64,000 nt of DNA from Streptomyces sp. S465 (GTDB lineage: Bacteria > Actinomycetota > Actinomycetes > Streptomycetales > Streptomycetaceae), in the NCBI RefSeq assembly GCF_026898115.1, contig NZ_CP114036.1, forward strand, positions 682,001 to 746,000. Reading direction: 5' to 3'. The position numbers and the translations under genes were made by a program. Positions 1 to 6,912 of this stretch are shown here, one piece after another. The notes under the pieces were generated by a model. The model saw only the letters and a program-made list of their open reading frames with translations. It did no database searches and was not told the origin of the DNA. The stretch's first letter is position 1. Each line of letters opens with the position of its first letter.

Positions 1-903
1 TGGTCCTGGCCCGCCAACCGCCGCATCCTCTACAACCGCGCCTCGGCCGATCCGTCCGGCGCCCCGTGGAGCGAACGCAAGGCGCTGGTGTGGTGGGACG
101 CCGACCGGCAGCGGTGGACCGGCCATGACATCCCCGACTTCGTCCCCGACCGGGCGCCCTCCTACCGGCCGCCAAAGGACGCCAAGGGCCCGGACGCGCT
201 CAGCGGGGTGGACCCGTTCATCATGCAGGCCGACGGCAAGGGGTGGCTGTACGCCCCGGCCGGGCTGGTGGACGGCCCGCTGCCGACGCACTACGAGCCG
301 CAGGACTCCCCGGTGCGCAATCCGCTCTACCCGGAGCAGCAGCGCAACCCGGTCCGGGAGGTGCTCCCCGATGAACACAACCTCTTCCATCCCAGCGGGG
401 GCGAACCGGGCAGCGAGGTGTTCCCGTACATGATCACCACCTATCGGCTCACCGAGCACTTCACGGCGGGCGGGATGAGCCGCTGGACGCCGTACCTCGC
501 CGAGCTCCAGCCGGAGTTCTTCTGCGAGGTCTCCCCCGAGCTGGCCGCCGAGCGGCGTCTGGAGCACACCGGCTGGGCGACGCTGATCAGCGCCCGCGGG
601 GTGATCGAGGCCCGGGTGATGGTCACCGAGCGGATGTCCCCGATCAGGGCCGGGGGCCGCACCGTGCATCAGATCGGGCTGCCGTACCACTGGGGCCCCA
701 ATGGCTACACGCGCGGCGACGCCGCCAATGAGCTGTCCGCCATCGCCCTCGACCCGAATGTCCACATCCAGGAGGTGAAGGCGCTGAGTGCCGACATCCG
801 TCCCGGCCGCCGACCCCGCGGCCCGGGGCTGACGGCCCTGCTCGACAGCTACCGGCGGCGCGCCGGTATCACGGTGCGGACCGGAACGGAGGTGCGGGGA
901 TGA
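1..903 (+). CDS. Formate dehydrogenase major (molybdopterin) subunit, C-terminal part, 5' truncated
   Basis: This is the C-terminal 300 residues of a molybdopterin formate dehydrogenase of the FdnG/FdoG type; the gene enters from the left edge. The frame is open from base 1 and starts with WPANRRILYNRASADP, a segment characteristic of this family. The rest is the molybdopterin-dinucleotide-binding cap domain, with HQIGLPYHWGP and GDAANELSAIALDPNVHIQE near its end. The catalytic Cys or Sec lies in the missing part, so selenium use cannot be judged. The stop overlaps the next gene's start by 4 bp (ATGA), so the subunits are translationally coupled. The enzyme oxidises formate to CO2 and passes electrons to the Fe-S subunit. 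A GTG at 88 is internal and is not the start. Confidence 0.93.
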   Translation, partial: WSWPANRRILYNRASADPSGAPWSERKALVWWDADRQRWTGHDIPDFVPDRAPSYRPPKDAKGPDALSGVDPFIMQADGKGWLYAPAGLVDGPLPTHYEPQDSPVRNPLYPEQQRNPVREVLPDEHNLFHPSGGEPGSEVFPYMITTYRLTEHFTAGGMSRWTPYLAELQPEFFCEVSPELAAERRLEHTGWATLISARGVIEARVMVTERMSPIRAGGRTVHQIGLPYHWGPNGYTRGDAANELSAIALDPNVHIQEVKALSADIRPGRRPRGPGLTALLDSYRRRAGITVRTGTEVRG

Positions 904-1922
904 CCGAGACCTCCGGGCGGTCGTCGCTCATCGGCCGCAATCTGCTGGCCGGAGCCGAACCGGACGTCGCCGGGGACGCCGGACACCAGGGGCATCCGCC
1001 GCGGGCCGGCTTCTTCACCGACACCTCGGTGTGCATCGGCTGCAAGGCGTGCGAGGTGGCCTGCAAGGAGTGGAACGCCATCCCGGAGGACGGGCTGGAC
1101 TTCACCGGCATGTCCTTCGACAACACCCAGGGACTGGGCGCCTCCACCTGGCGCCATGTGGCCTTCATCGAACAGAACAAGCCGCTGGGCCGGACCGAGG
1201 TGGCGGTCGACCACGGCGATGTCGATGTACTCGCCCTCGCCTCCCAGGGCTCCGGGACCCCGGTCGAACAGGCGGCGATCACCCCCACCTCCCCCGCGCC
1301 CGCCCCGTCCCAGGACGGGCAGACCGGGCTGCGGTGGCTGATGGCGTCGGACGTGTGCAAGCACTGCACCCATGCCGCGTGTCTGGACGTCTGCCCGACC
1401 GGTGCGCTGTTCCGCACCGAGTTCGGGACCGTGGTGGTCCAGGACGACATCTGCAACGGCTGTGGCTACTGCGTGCCCGCGTGTCCGTACGGGGTCGTCG
1501 ATGTGCGGCCCGAGGACGGCGGGGCCCACAAGTGCACCCTGTGCTACGACCGGCTGGGCGCCGGCCAGGAGCCCGCGTGCGCCAAGGCGTGTCCCACCGA
1601 CTCCATCCAGTTCGGCCCCCTGGACGAGCTGCGCGAGCGCGCCGCCGCCCGGGTCGAGGAGCTGCACCGGCTGGGGGTCGAGGACGCCCGGCTGTACGGG
1701 CACGACCCGGAGGACGGCGTGGGCGGCGACGGCGCCTTCTTCCTGCTGCTGGACGAGCCGGAGGTGTACGGGCTGCCGCCGGACCCGGTGGTCACCACCC
1801 GGGATCTGCCCTCGATGTGGCGGCACGCGGGCGCCGCGGCGCTGACCCTGCTCGGCGGCGTGGCCGCGGTGTTCGCGGCGCAGGCCGGCGTGAGCGGGCG
1901 CCGTACCGGAAGGAGGCGCTGA
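900..1922 (+). CDS. Formate dehydrogenase iron-sulfur (beta) subunit
   Basis: This 340-residue ferredoxin-like electron-transfer subunit carries four [4Fe-4S] cysteine groups: CIGCKACEVACKEWN (about residue 45), CKHCTHAACLDVCPTG (about 152), CNGCGYCVPACPYG (about 184) and CTLCYDRL...CAKACPTDS (about 213). The order matches the FdnH/FdoH family. A single hydrophobic segment near residues 310-330 should anchor it in the membrane, as in FdnH. It would relay electrons from the molybdenum subunit to the NrfD-like membrane subunit. The start ATG overlaps the upstream stop, and its own stop overlaps the next ATG by one base behind a good Shine-Dalgarno (AGGAGG). A roughly 50-residue insert between clusters I and II is rich in Pro, Ala and Ser. 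Confidence 0.95.
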   Translation: MTETSGRSSLIGRNLLAGAEPDVAGDAGHQGHPPRAGFFTDTSVCIGCKACEVACKEWNAIPEDGLDFTGMSFDNTQGLGASTWRHVAFIEQNKPLGRTEVAVDHGDVDVLALASQGSGTPVEQAAITPTSPAPAPSQDGQTGLRWLMASDVCKHCTHAACLDVCPTGALFRTEFGTVVVQDDICNGCGYCVPACPYGVVDVRPEDGGAHKCTLCYDRLGAGQEPACAKACPTDSIQFGPLDELRERAAARVEELHRLGVEDARLYGHDPEDGVGGDGAFFLLLDEPEVYGLPPDPVVTTRDLPSMWRHAGAAALTLLGGVAAVFAAQAGVSGRRTGRRR

Positions 1923-2986
1923 TGAGCGAGTCGGACGTCACCCGCGACGGTGTCCGTGGCGAACGGCCGGGCCGGGACGCGCTGGTCGGCCGGGGAATGG
2001 GGGACGGCGAGCGGCCGGACGGCAAGCGGCGCGGCCGCAAGGGCGGTACCGGCCGCAGAGGTGATCAGCCGATGGTCCCCCGGGCGGAGTTCACCTCCTA
2101 CTACGGCCGGCCGGTGCTCAATCCGCCCACCTGGCAACCGCGGGACATCGCGGGCTACTTCTTCCTCGGCGGGCTCGCGGGAGCCGGCTCGGTGCTGGCG
2201 GCGGGCGCCGAGCTGACCGGCCGTCCGGGCATGGCCCGCGCGCTCAAGGTGTCCTCGCTGGCCGCCCTGACCGGCTCCACCGCCGCCCTGATCCATGACC
2301 TCGGACGCCCCGGGCGGTTCGCCCATATGCTGCGGGTCTTCAAGCCCACCTCCCCGATGAGCGTCGGCTCGTGGCTGCTGGCGGCCTACGGCCCGGTGGC
2401 CGGGGCCGCCCTCGCCTCGGACCTGACCGGGCGGCTGCCGCGCGCCGGGCGGGCGGCCACGGTGGCGGCGGCGCTGCTGGGCCCGGCGGTGGCCTCGTAC
2501 ACGGCGGTGCTGGCAGCCGACACGGCCGTCCCGGCGTGGCACGACGGCTACCGCGAACTGCCGTATCTGTTCGTCGGCTCGGCCGCCACCGCGGCGGGCG
2601 GTATGGCCCTGCTGGCCTCGCCCGTCGCCGAGAACGCCCCGGCGCGCGGTGTGGCGCTGCTCGGCACGGCGGTGGAGACCGCCGCCGTCAAGGCCATGGA
2701 GCGGCGGCTCGGCGTGGTCGCCGAAACCTACCGCGAGGGCCGGGCGGGGCGGCTGATGCGCACCGCCGAGGCGCTGTCGGCGGCGGGCGCGCTCGGCGGC
2801 GCCCTCCTCGGCCGCCGCAGCCGCACCGCCGCGGCCCTCAGCGGCGCGGCCCTGCTGGCGGCCTCCGCCTGCACCCGCTTCGGCGTCTTCCACGCCGGGA
2901 TGCGGTCGGCAAAGGACCCGAAGTACACGGTGCTGCCCCAGCGGGAACGGCTCGAGGCGCGGCGGGAGCGGCCACAGGAAGGCTGA
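1922..2986 (+). CDS. NrfD/PsrC-family membrane subunit of formate dehydrogenase
   Basis: This 354-residue integral membrane protein belongs to the NrfD/polysulfide reductase family. It starts at the ATG at 1922, immediately after an AGGAGG ribosome-binding site. The first 60 residues are charged and rich in Arg and Gly (cytoplasmic). Then comes SYYGRPVLNPPTWQP, a conserved entry motif of NrfD subunits in actinobacterial formate dehydrogenases, followed by about eight hydrophobic helices. It replaces the cytochrome b gamma subunit of enterobacterial enzymes and would pass electrons to menaquinone. The same frame is open far upstream, but that stretch overlaps the beta-subunit gene and is Arg-rich shadow. 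A hairpin follows directly, so it is the last gene of the operon. Confidence 0.9.
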   Translation: MSESDVTRDGVRGERPGRDALVGRGMGDGERPDGKRRGRKGGTGRRGDQPMVPRAEFTSYYGRPVLNPPTWQPRDIAGYFFLGGLAGAGSVLAAGAELTGRPGMARALKVSSLAALTGSTAALIHDLGRPGRFAHMLRVFKPTSPMSVGSWLLAAYGPVAGAALASDLTGRLPRAGRAATVAAALLGPAVASYTAVLAADTAVPAWHDGYRELPYLFVGSAATAAGGMALLASPVAENAPARGVALLGTAVETAAVKAMERRLGVVAETYREGRAGRLMRTAEALSAAGALGGALLGRRSRTAAALSGAALLAASACTRFGVFHAGMRSAKDPKYTVLPQRERLEARRERPQEG

Positions 2987-2995
2987 TCCCGCCGC

Positions 2996-3033
2996 GGCGG
3001 GGCGGCCGCCCCGGTGCGGACAGCCGCCCCGCC
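2996..3033 (+). terminator. Hairpin terminator after the formate dehydrogenase operon
   Basis: A perfect 11-bp stem (GGCGGGGCGGC at 2996-3006 pairing with GCCGCCCCGCC at 3023-3033) with a 16-nt loop lies 10 bases after the stop of the NrfD-like gene. There is no U-tract, which is usual for Streptomyces terminators. Confidence 0.6.
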
Positions 3034-3094
3034 CCGCGACGGCGCACGGAAAATCGCTGGCCGGACGGCATCCGTCGGACCACCCTGGTGGCCC

Positions 3095-3700
3095 ATGGAA
3101 CAACCGTCCGCCCCTCCCCGCCACCAGATACGCGCCCAGCACACCGCCTCCACGGTCACCGTGTACCAGGCGTACGGCCCGCACATCGGCCTGCCCGCCG
3201 CCCGCGACGGCCGGTTCCCCGCCGCCTGGAAGCGGGACCGGATGACCTGGATCAAACCCTCGTTCCGGTGGATGATGTACCGCTGCGGCTGGGGCGAGAA
3301 GGCGGGGCAGGAGACCGTCCTGGCCCTCGACATCACCCGCGAGGGCTTCGAGTGGGCGCTGCGCAACGCCTGTCTGTCGCACTACGTCCGCGGACTCCAC
3401 GCCGACGAGGCGTCCTGGAAACGGCAGCTGCGGCAGGCTCCCGCACGGGTGCAGTGGGACCCGGAGCGCGATCTGCGCCTGCGGCCACTTCCCCACCGCT
3501 CCCTCCAGCTGGGCCTGGCGGGCGAGGCCGCCCGCCGGTACGCCGACGAGTGGACGGTGGCCATCCGCGACGTGACCCCACTCGCCCGCGAGATCCACGC
3601 ACTCGTCCGCGAGGGTGACCTGGAGGCGGCCGCCGCACAGCTCCCCGCGGAGCCCCCGTACCCGGCCACGGACGACCTGCTGGCCCATCTGGGTGCCTAG
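3095..3700 (+). CDS. DUF4291 domain-containing protein
   Basis: This 201-residue protein matches the DUF4291 family almost end to end. It has the signature RQIRAQHTASTVTVYQAY-like opening (here HQIRAQHTASTVTVYQAYG), then DRMTWIKPSFRWMMYRCGWG and ITREGFEWALRNACLS. The function of the family is unknown; its members are single-domain, cytoplasmic and widespread in bacteria and fungi. The ATG at 3095 was chosen because family members begin a few residues before the RQIRAQ motif; an in-frame ATG at 3014 would add 27 residues that overlap the terminator hairpin. It is a monocistronic gene between the formate dehydrogenase operon and the 2-methylisoborneol operon, convergent with the latter. Confidence 0.9.
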   Translation: MEQPSAPPRHQIRAQHTASTVTVYQAYGPHIGLPAARDGRFPAAWKRDRMTWIKPSFRWMMYRCGWGEKAGQETVLALDITREGFEWALRNACLSHYVRGLHADEASWKRQLRQAPARVQWDPERDLRLRPLPHRSLQLGLAGEAARRYADEWTVAIRDVTPLAREIHALVREGDLEAAAAQLPAEPPYPATDDLLAHLGA

Positions 3701-3813
3701 GGCTGTCGCGGTCCGTAGGCGTCCAGGAAGCGGTCGCGGAAGGAACCCATCTTCCACACCGGGGCCTTCGCGTCCGGCATCAGACCGTCCTGCCAGCCCC
3801 AGCCGGAGATCCG
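3697..3813 (-). pseudogene. Possible C-terminal gene remnant
   Basis: Read on the minus strand, the last 38 codons before the TAG at 3697-3699 give a protein-like string (ISGWGWQDGLMPDAKAPVW, then KMGSFRDRFLDAYGPRQP). Upstream of it the frame turns into Cys/Arg/Gly-rich nonsense and meets the stop codon of the methyltransferase gene at 3892, which is in the same frame. There is no start codon or ribosome-binding site. The simplest reading is the 3' end of a decayed gene. I do not recognise the family. Short coding-like strings can occur by chance in GC-rich DNA, so confidence is low. Confidence 0.3.
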
Positions 3814-3891
3814 GCGCCACCACCCGCCTCCCCCTCGACGGCAGCGACAGCAGCGGTGTGGCCCCGCACATCCCCTCCACCGGGATGCGCA

Positions 3892-4752
3892 TCAGACCCG
3901 GTCGGCCGCGATCAGCAGGTACTGGAAGGAGCCGTCCTTGTAGGAGTTGATGAACGCCTCCTCGATGCCGGTGACCAGCGAGGACGTGGCCCGCAGCTCC
4001 CAGTAGGGCAGGGTCGCGGACGTGAGGTCGATGACGGCCTGCGGCACCAGGCGATTGTCGGCCATGGCGCGCAGGTACTCCCGGCGGGAGTGGATGTTGC
4101 ACTCGAAGTGCGCGTTGATCTGGGAGACCCACTTCGAGGGCTGGCCGTACCGCGGGTTCCAGCAGCCGGTGATGGTCACGTAACGGCCGCCGGCCGCGAG
4201 GACGCGCGCGTGCTCGGCGAACAGGTCGTGCAGGTCGACGTACATGCTCGACTCGTTGTTCCACGAGGCCGCGGCCTGCCCGGTCTCGAAGGGCATGCCG
4301 AGCATGTCGCAGACGCGGGCGCGGACATGGTCGTCCATGCCGAGTTCGCGGGCGCGCTGGTTGGCGAAGTCGGCCTGCTTGGCCGACAGGGTGACGCCCT
4401 CGACCGTGCACCCGAAGCGCTGGTGGGCCATGACCATCGAGCCGCCGCGACCGCAGCCGGCGTCCACGAGCGTGGCGTCGCGCTCGATGGGGCCAAGGTG
4501 GTCCAGGAGGAGCTCGGCCTGCGCGGACTCCAGCCGGTGGAGTTCGGCGATCAGCCGGCTCTCGTACGAACTGTCGTCGGCGTCACCGAGGGCGGCGTGG
4601 TCGACGGCGCCGATGCCGTAGTGGTGGTGGTAAAGACCGTCCACATCGCCCAGACGCAGGTTCACGGGCCTGGCCTCGCCGTCCCAGTAGCGGGCGATGT
4701 CCCCCTGGTAGGGCGTGGCGGGGGCGGGGATGAACACGGAGGTACTCGTCAT
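3892..4752 (-). CDS. Geranyl diphosphate 2-C-methyltransferase (2-methylisoborneol pathway)
   Basis: This SAM-dependent methyltransferase of 286 residues makes 2-methylgeranyl diphosphate, the substrate of 2-methylisoborneol synthase. The sequence follows the characterised Streptomyces enzyme closely: PATPYQGDIARYWDGEARPV at the start, YHHHYGIG near residue 40, motif I VDAGCGRGGSMVMAH near residue 95, WNNESSMYVDLHDLF, then GCWNPRYGQPSKWVSQINAH and a C-terminal DGSFQYLLIAADRV. It lies 17 bp downstream of the synthase gene on the same strand, so the two form an operon. The start at 4752 gives the length expected for the family; an ATG at 4764 is in frame but sits almost on top of the AGGAG box. 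Confidence 0.95.
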   Translation of the reverse strand: MTSTSVFIPAPATPYQGDIARYWDGEARPVNLRLGDVDGLYHHHYGIGAVDHAALGDADDSSYESRLIAELHRLESAQAELLLDHLGPIERDATLVDAGCGRGGSMVMAHQRFGCTVEGVTLSAKQADFANQRARELGMDDHVRARVCDMLGMPFETGQAAASWNNESSMYVDLHDLFAEHARVLAAGGRYVTITGCWNPRYGQPSKWVSQINAHFECNIHSRREYLRAMADNRLVPQAVIDLTSATLPYWELRATSSLVTGIEEAFINSYKDGSFQYLLIAADRV

Positions 4753-4769
4753 GGTCAAGTCCATTCTCC

Positions 4770-6056
4770 TCACCAGAAGTCGGGGAGGCTGTACCGATAG
4801 GTGTTGGTCTGGTGCCAGTAGTGGTTGCCGTCGACCCATGCGGCCACCCCCCGCAGGAAGCGCTGCACGCTCGGGACGGGGCAGGCGGCGGCCAGGGCCG
4901 CGGCCTCGGCCTCGAAGTCGTGCATGAGGTCGTTGTGGACCTCGACCGCCTTCAGATAGGCCGCGCGGTCGGAGATGCCCTCACGCTGGGCGAGCACCAC
5001 GGGCAGGTTCAGGTGCCGGCCGGGGGCGGCGAGTTCCTTGGTGTACGAGTACAGGTCGTTGACGATGGTGGTGGCGTTCCCGGCGAGCGCGATGACCCGC
5101 TGCATGGCGGGCTGGGCGTGCAGGTCCGCCGGCAGTTCGTAACCGCCGACGGTGTCGGTGATGGTGGGGCACGGACGGAAGTTGTTGAACTGGCGCATCG
5201 CCAGGTATTCCCACACCTCGGGGACGTGGTCCGTCTGCGCCCAGGCGGCCTCGGCGAGGTACCCCATGTGCAGACGCGCCATGTCGTGCCGGTACCGGTC
5301 GGCCTGGGAGGCGCTGGCCGCTTGGACGAAGTACTCCATGGCGGAGCGGTAGGCACGGCGCGGCGCGTCCGAACCCAGCGACTCCGCCCACGGCGGCTGG
5401 TACTCCCTCGTCGTGTGCAACGGGTCGAGGGCGGTGTGCGCCAGCAGAAGGCGGCCGCCGAGGCCGATCGGCGAACCTCCGTGGTCCTCGCAGTAGCAGT
5501 CGTCCACCGCGTTCTCGGCGACCATCAGGCGCGTGGCGAGCATCAGGTGATCGACGCCGGGGGCGTCCGGATGGCAGGCGACCATGTAGCGCCCCACGGA
5601 GAAGCCGTCGAACTGGTCCTCCCAGTCATCGGGGTACAGGTCGACCTCGTCCACCGCCCAGGCCTTGATCCTGCGGCCGACCTCGTCCACCCGGACGGGG
5701 TCGGGCTCGGGCACCGGGTGGTGGTAGAGGCCCGGGATCGGATTGCCCTCCGCGGGAGCCGCCGCCGGCTCCGGCGGAGCCGGCGTCTTGCGCGGGGCCG
5801 GCGTCTCGCGCGGGGCCAGGTGCAGGCCCGCCGTGCCCAGACCGCTGGGGCCGCGCAGCACCGGCCCCCGGCCGGCGCTCGGTGGCCGCGCCCCGGGGGC
5901 GGGGACGTCGACGGGAGGCGGTGCGGGCGAGGCAGGCACAGCGGGCCGACGGCCGGTGGCGGCCGCGATGTCGCGGGCGCGGGCGGCGGCATCGGCGAGG
6001 ACGTACGTCTGCCGGGGCGGCCCCGGCTGTGCTTCCGGGCTGGTACCAACAGTCAT
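4770..6056 (-). CDS. 2-methylisoborneol synthase (class I terpene synthase)
   Basis: This 428-residue class I terpene cyclase converts 2-methylgeranyl diphosphate to 2-methylisoborneol, the earthy odorant. The metal-binding aspartate motif is DDCYCED and the second (NSE) motif is NDLYSYTKE, both typical of MIB synthases; GGYELPADLHAQPAMQRV and the C-terminal YWHQTNTYRYSLPDFW also fit. The first 100 or so residues are Pro/Ala-rich and low complexity, as in other Streptomyces MIB synthases. The start at 6056 follows a GAAGGAGA box; a longer in-frame ATG at 6161 would add low-complexity sequence. It is the first gene of the MIB operon. The eshA-like cyclic-nucleotide-binding gene that usually precedes it is absent here. 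Confidence 0.95.
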   Translation of the reverse strand: MTVGTSPEAQPGPPRQTYVLADAAARARDIAAATGRRPAVPASPAPPPVDVPAPGARPPSAGRGPVLRGPSGLGTAGLHLAPRETPAPRKTPAPPEPAAAPAEGNPIPGLYHHPVPEPDPVRVDEVGRRIKAWAVDEVDLYPDDWEDQFDGFSVGRYMVACHPDAPGVDHLMLATRLMVAENAVDDCYCEDHGGSPIGLGGRLLLAHTALDPLHTTREYQPPWAESLGSDAPRRAYRSAMEYFVQAASASQADRYRHDMARLHMGYLAEAAWAQTDHVPEVWEYLAMRQFNNFRPCPTITDTVGGYELPADLHAQPAMQRVIALAGNATTIVNDLYSYTKELAAPGRHLNLPVVLAQREGISDRAAYLKAVEVHNDLMHDFEAEAAALAAACPVPSVQRFLRGVAAWVDGNHYWHQTNTYRYSLPDFW

Positions 6057-6330
6057 CGAAGCGGGCTCTCCTTCGTCAGGGCGGCGGCCGACGTGCGTGC
6101 GCGTCTTCGGAAATGAGGAGAAGAGAGGATAAGAGGGGAGAAACGATGAGAAGAGCGGCAAACATCCGGGAATCCGTCCAGATCCCCGGGAACACTAACG
6201 GCCGGCACCCCCAGTCGGCCCTGCTAACCCGTTGGCGTTAACTCGATAAGATGATCTGACGCCATGCGAGGTTTGCCCGGCTGTCGGGGCCTGAACGGGC
6301 CTGGGCGCCCCACCCGTCACAATGGGGATC

Positions 6331-6753
6331 ATGTCCCGACGCACCCGACGCCCGCGGCCGGCCCCCGCCACCCCGGCCTCCTGCCCCTGCGGGCTGCCCT
6401 CGGCCTATGCCGACTGCTGCGGCCGGCTGCACCGCGGCCAGGGCCGGGCGACCACCGCCGAACAGCTGATGCGCTCGCGCTACAGCGCCTTCGCCGTCGG
6501 GGACGAGGCATACCTGCTGCGCAGCTGGCACCCCACCACCCGGCCGCCCGGCATCGGCCTCGACCCCGGGCTGCGCTGGGTGCGCCTGGAGATCCTGGGG
6601 ACGACCGAGGGCAGCGCGTTCCACACCACGGGCACCGTCGAGTTCCGCGCCCACTACATCCAGGGCGGCCAGGCCGGCTCGCTCCACGAGAACAGCCGCT
6701 TCGTACGCCATGAGGGCGCCTGGGTCTATCTCGACGCGGTGACCGAGGACTGA
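6331..6753 (+). CDS. YchJ-family (UPF0225) SEC-C-type small protein
   Basis: This 140-residue protein has the YchJ/UPF0225 layout. An N-terminal zinc-binding knot (CPCGLPSAYADCCGRLH) is followed by AEQLMRSRYSAFAVGDEAYLLRSWHPTTRP and an NTF2-like middle domain ending in ENSRFVRHEGAWVYLDA. The function is unknown; the Cys cluster resembles the SEC-C zinc motif of SecA. It is transcribed divergently from the 2-methylisoborneol operon and is probably unrelated to it. An ATG at 6322 is also in frame and would add three residues; neither has a strong ribosome-binding site, and the gene may be nearly leaderless. Confidence 0.85.
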   Translation: MSRRTRRPRPAPATPASCPCGLPSAYADCCGRLHRGQGRATTAEQLMRSRYSAFAVGDEAYLLRSWHPTTRPPGIGLDPGLRWVRLEILGTTEGSAFHTTGTVEFRAHYIQGGQAGSLHENSRFVRHEGAWVYLDAVTED

Positions 6754-6768
6754 TCCCGCACCACGGGG

Positions 6769-6795
6769 GCCGGCGCGACCACCGGCCGCGCCGGC
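6769..6795 (+). terminator. Hairpin terminator after the YchJ-like gene
   Basis: A perfect 9-bp inverted repeat (GCCGGCGCG at 6769-6777, CGCGCCGGC at 6787-6795) with a 9-nt loop sits 15 bases after the stop codon. Confidence 0.55.
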
Positions 6796-6912
6796 TTGGC
6801 CATATGTTTCCCATGTCGTCGCCGTCGCCTTCTGGTGCCTGGTCAACTCCGCGGCGATGCTGGGGCGCTGTGCGTGTGAACCACGCGAGTCCCATGGCCC
6901 CATGGAGTTGCC

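Noticed and set aside
1..903. Selenocysteine use in the formate dehydrogenase
   Set aside because: The active-site position lies outside the window; no in-frame TGA occurs in the visible part.
1544..4411. Very long minus-strand open frame of 955 codons over the formate dehydrogenase genes
   Set aside because: It is the GC-driven antisense shadow of well-identified plus-strand genes; composition is Arg/Gly/Pro-rich with no domain.
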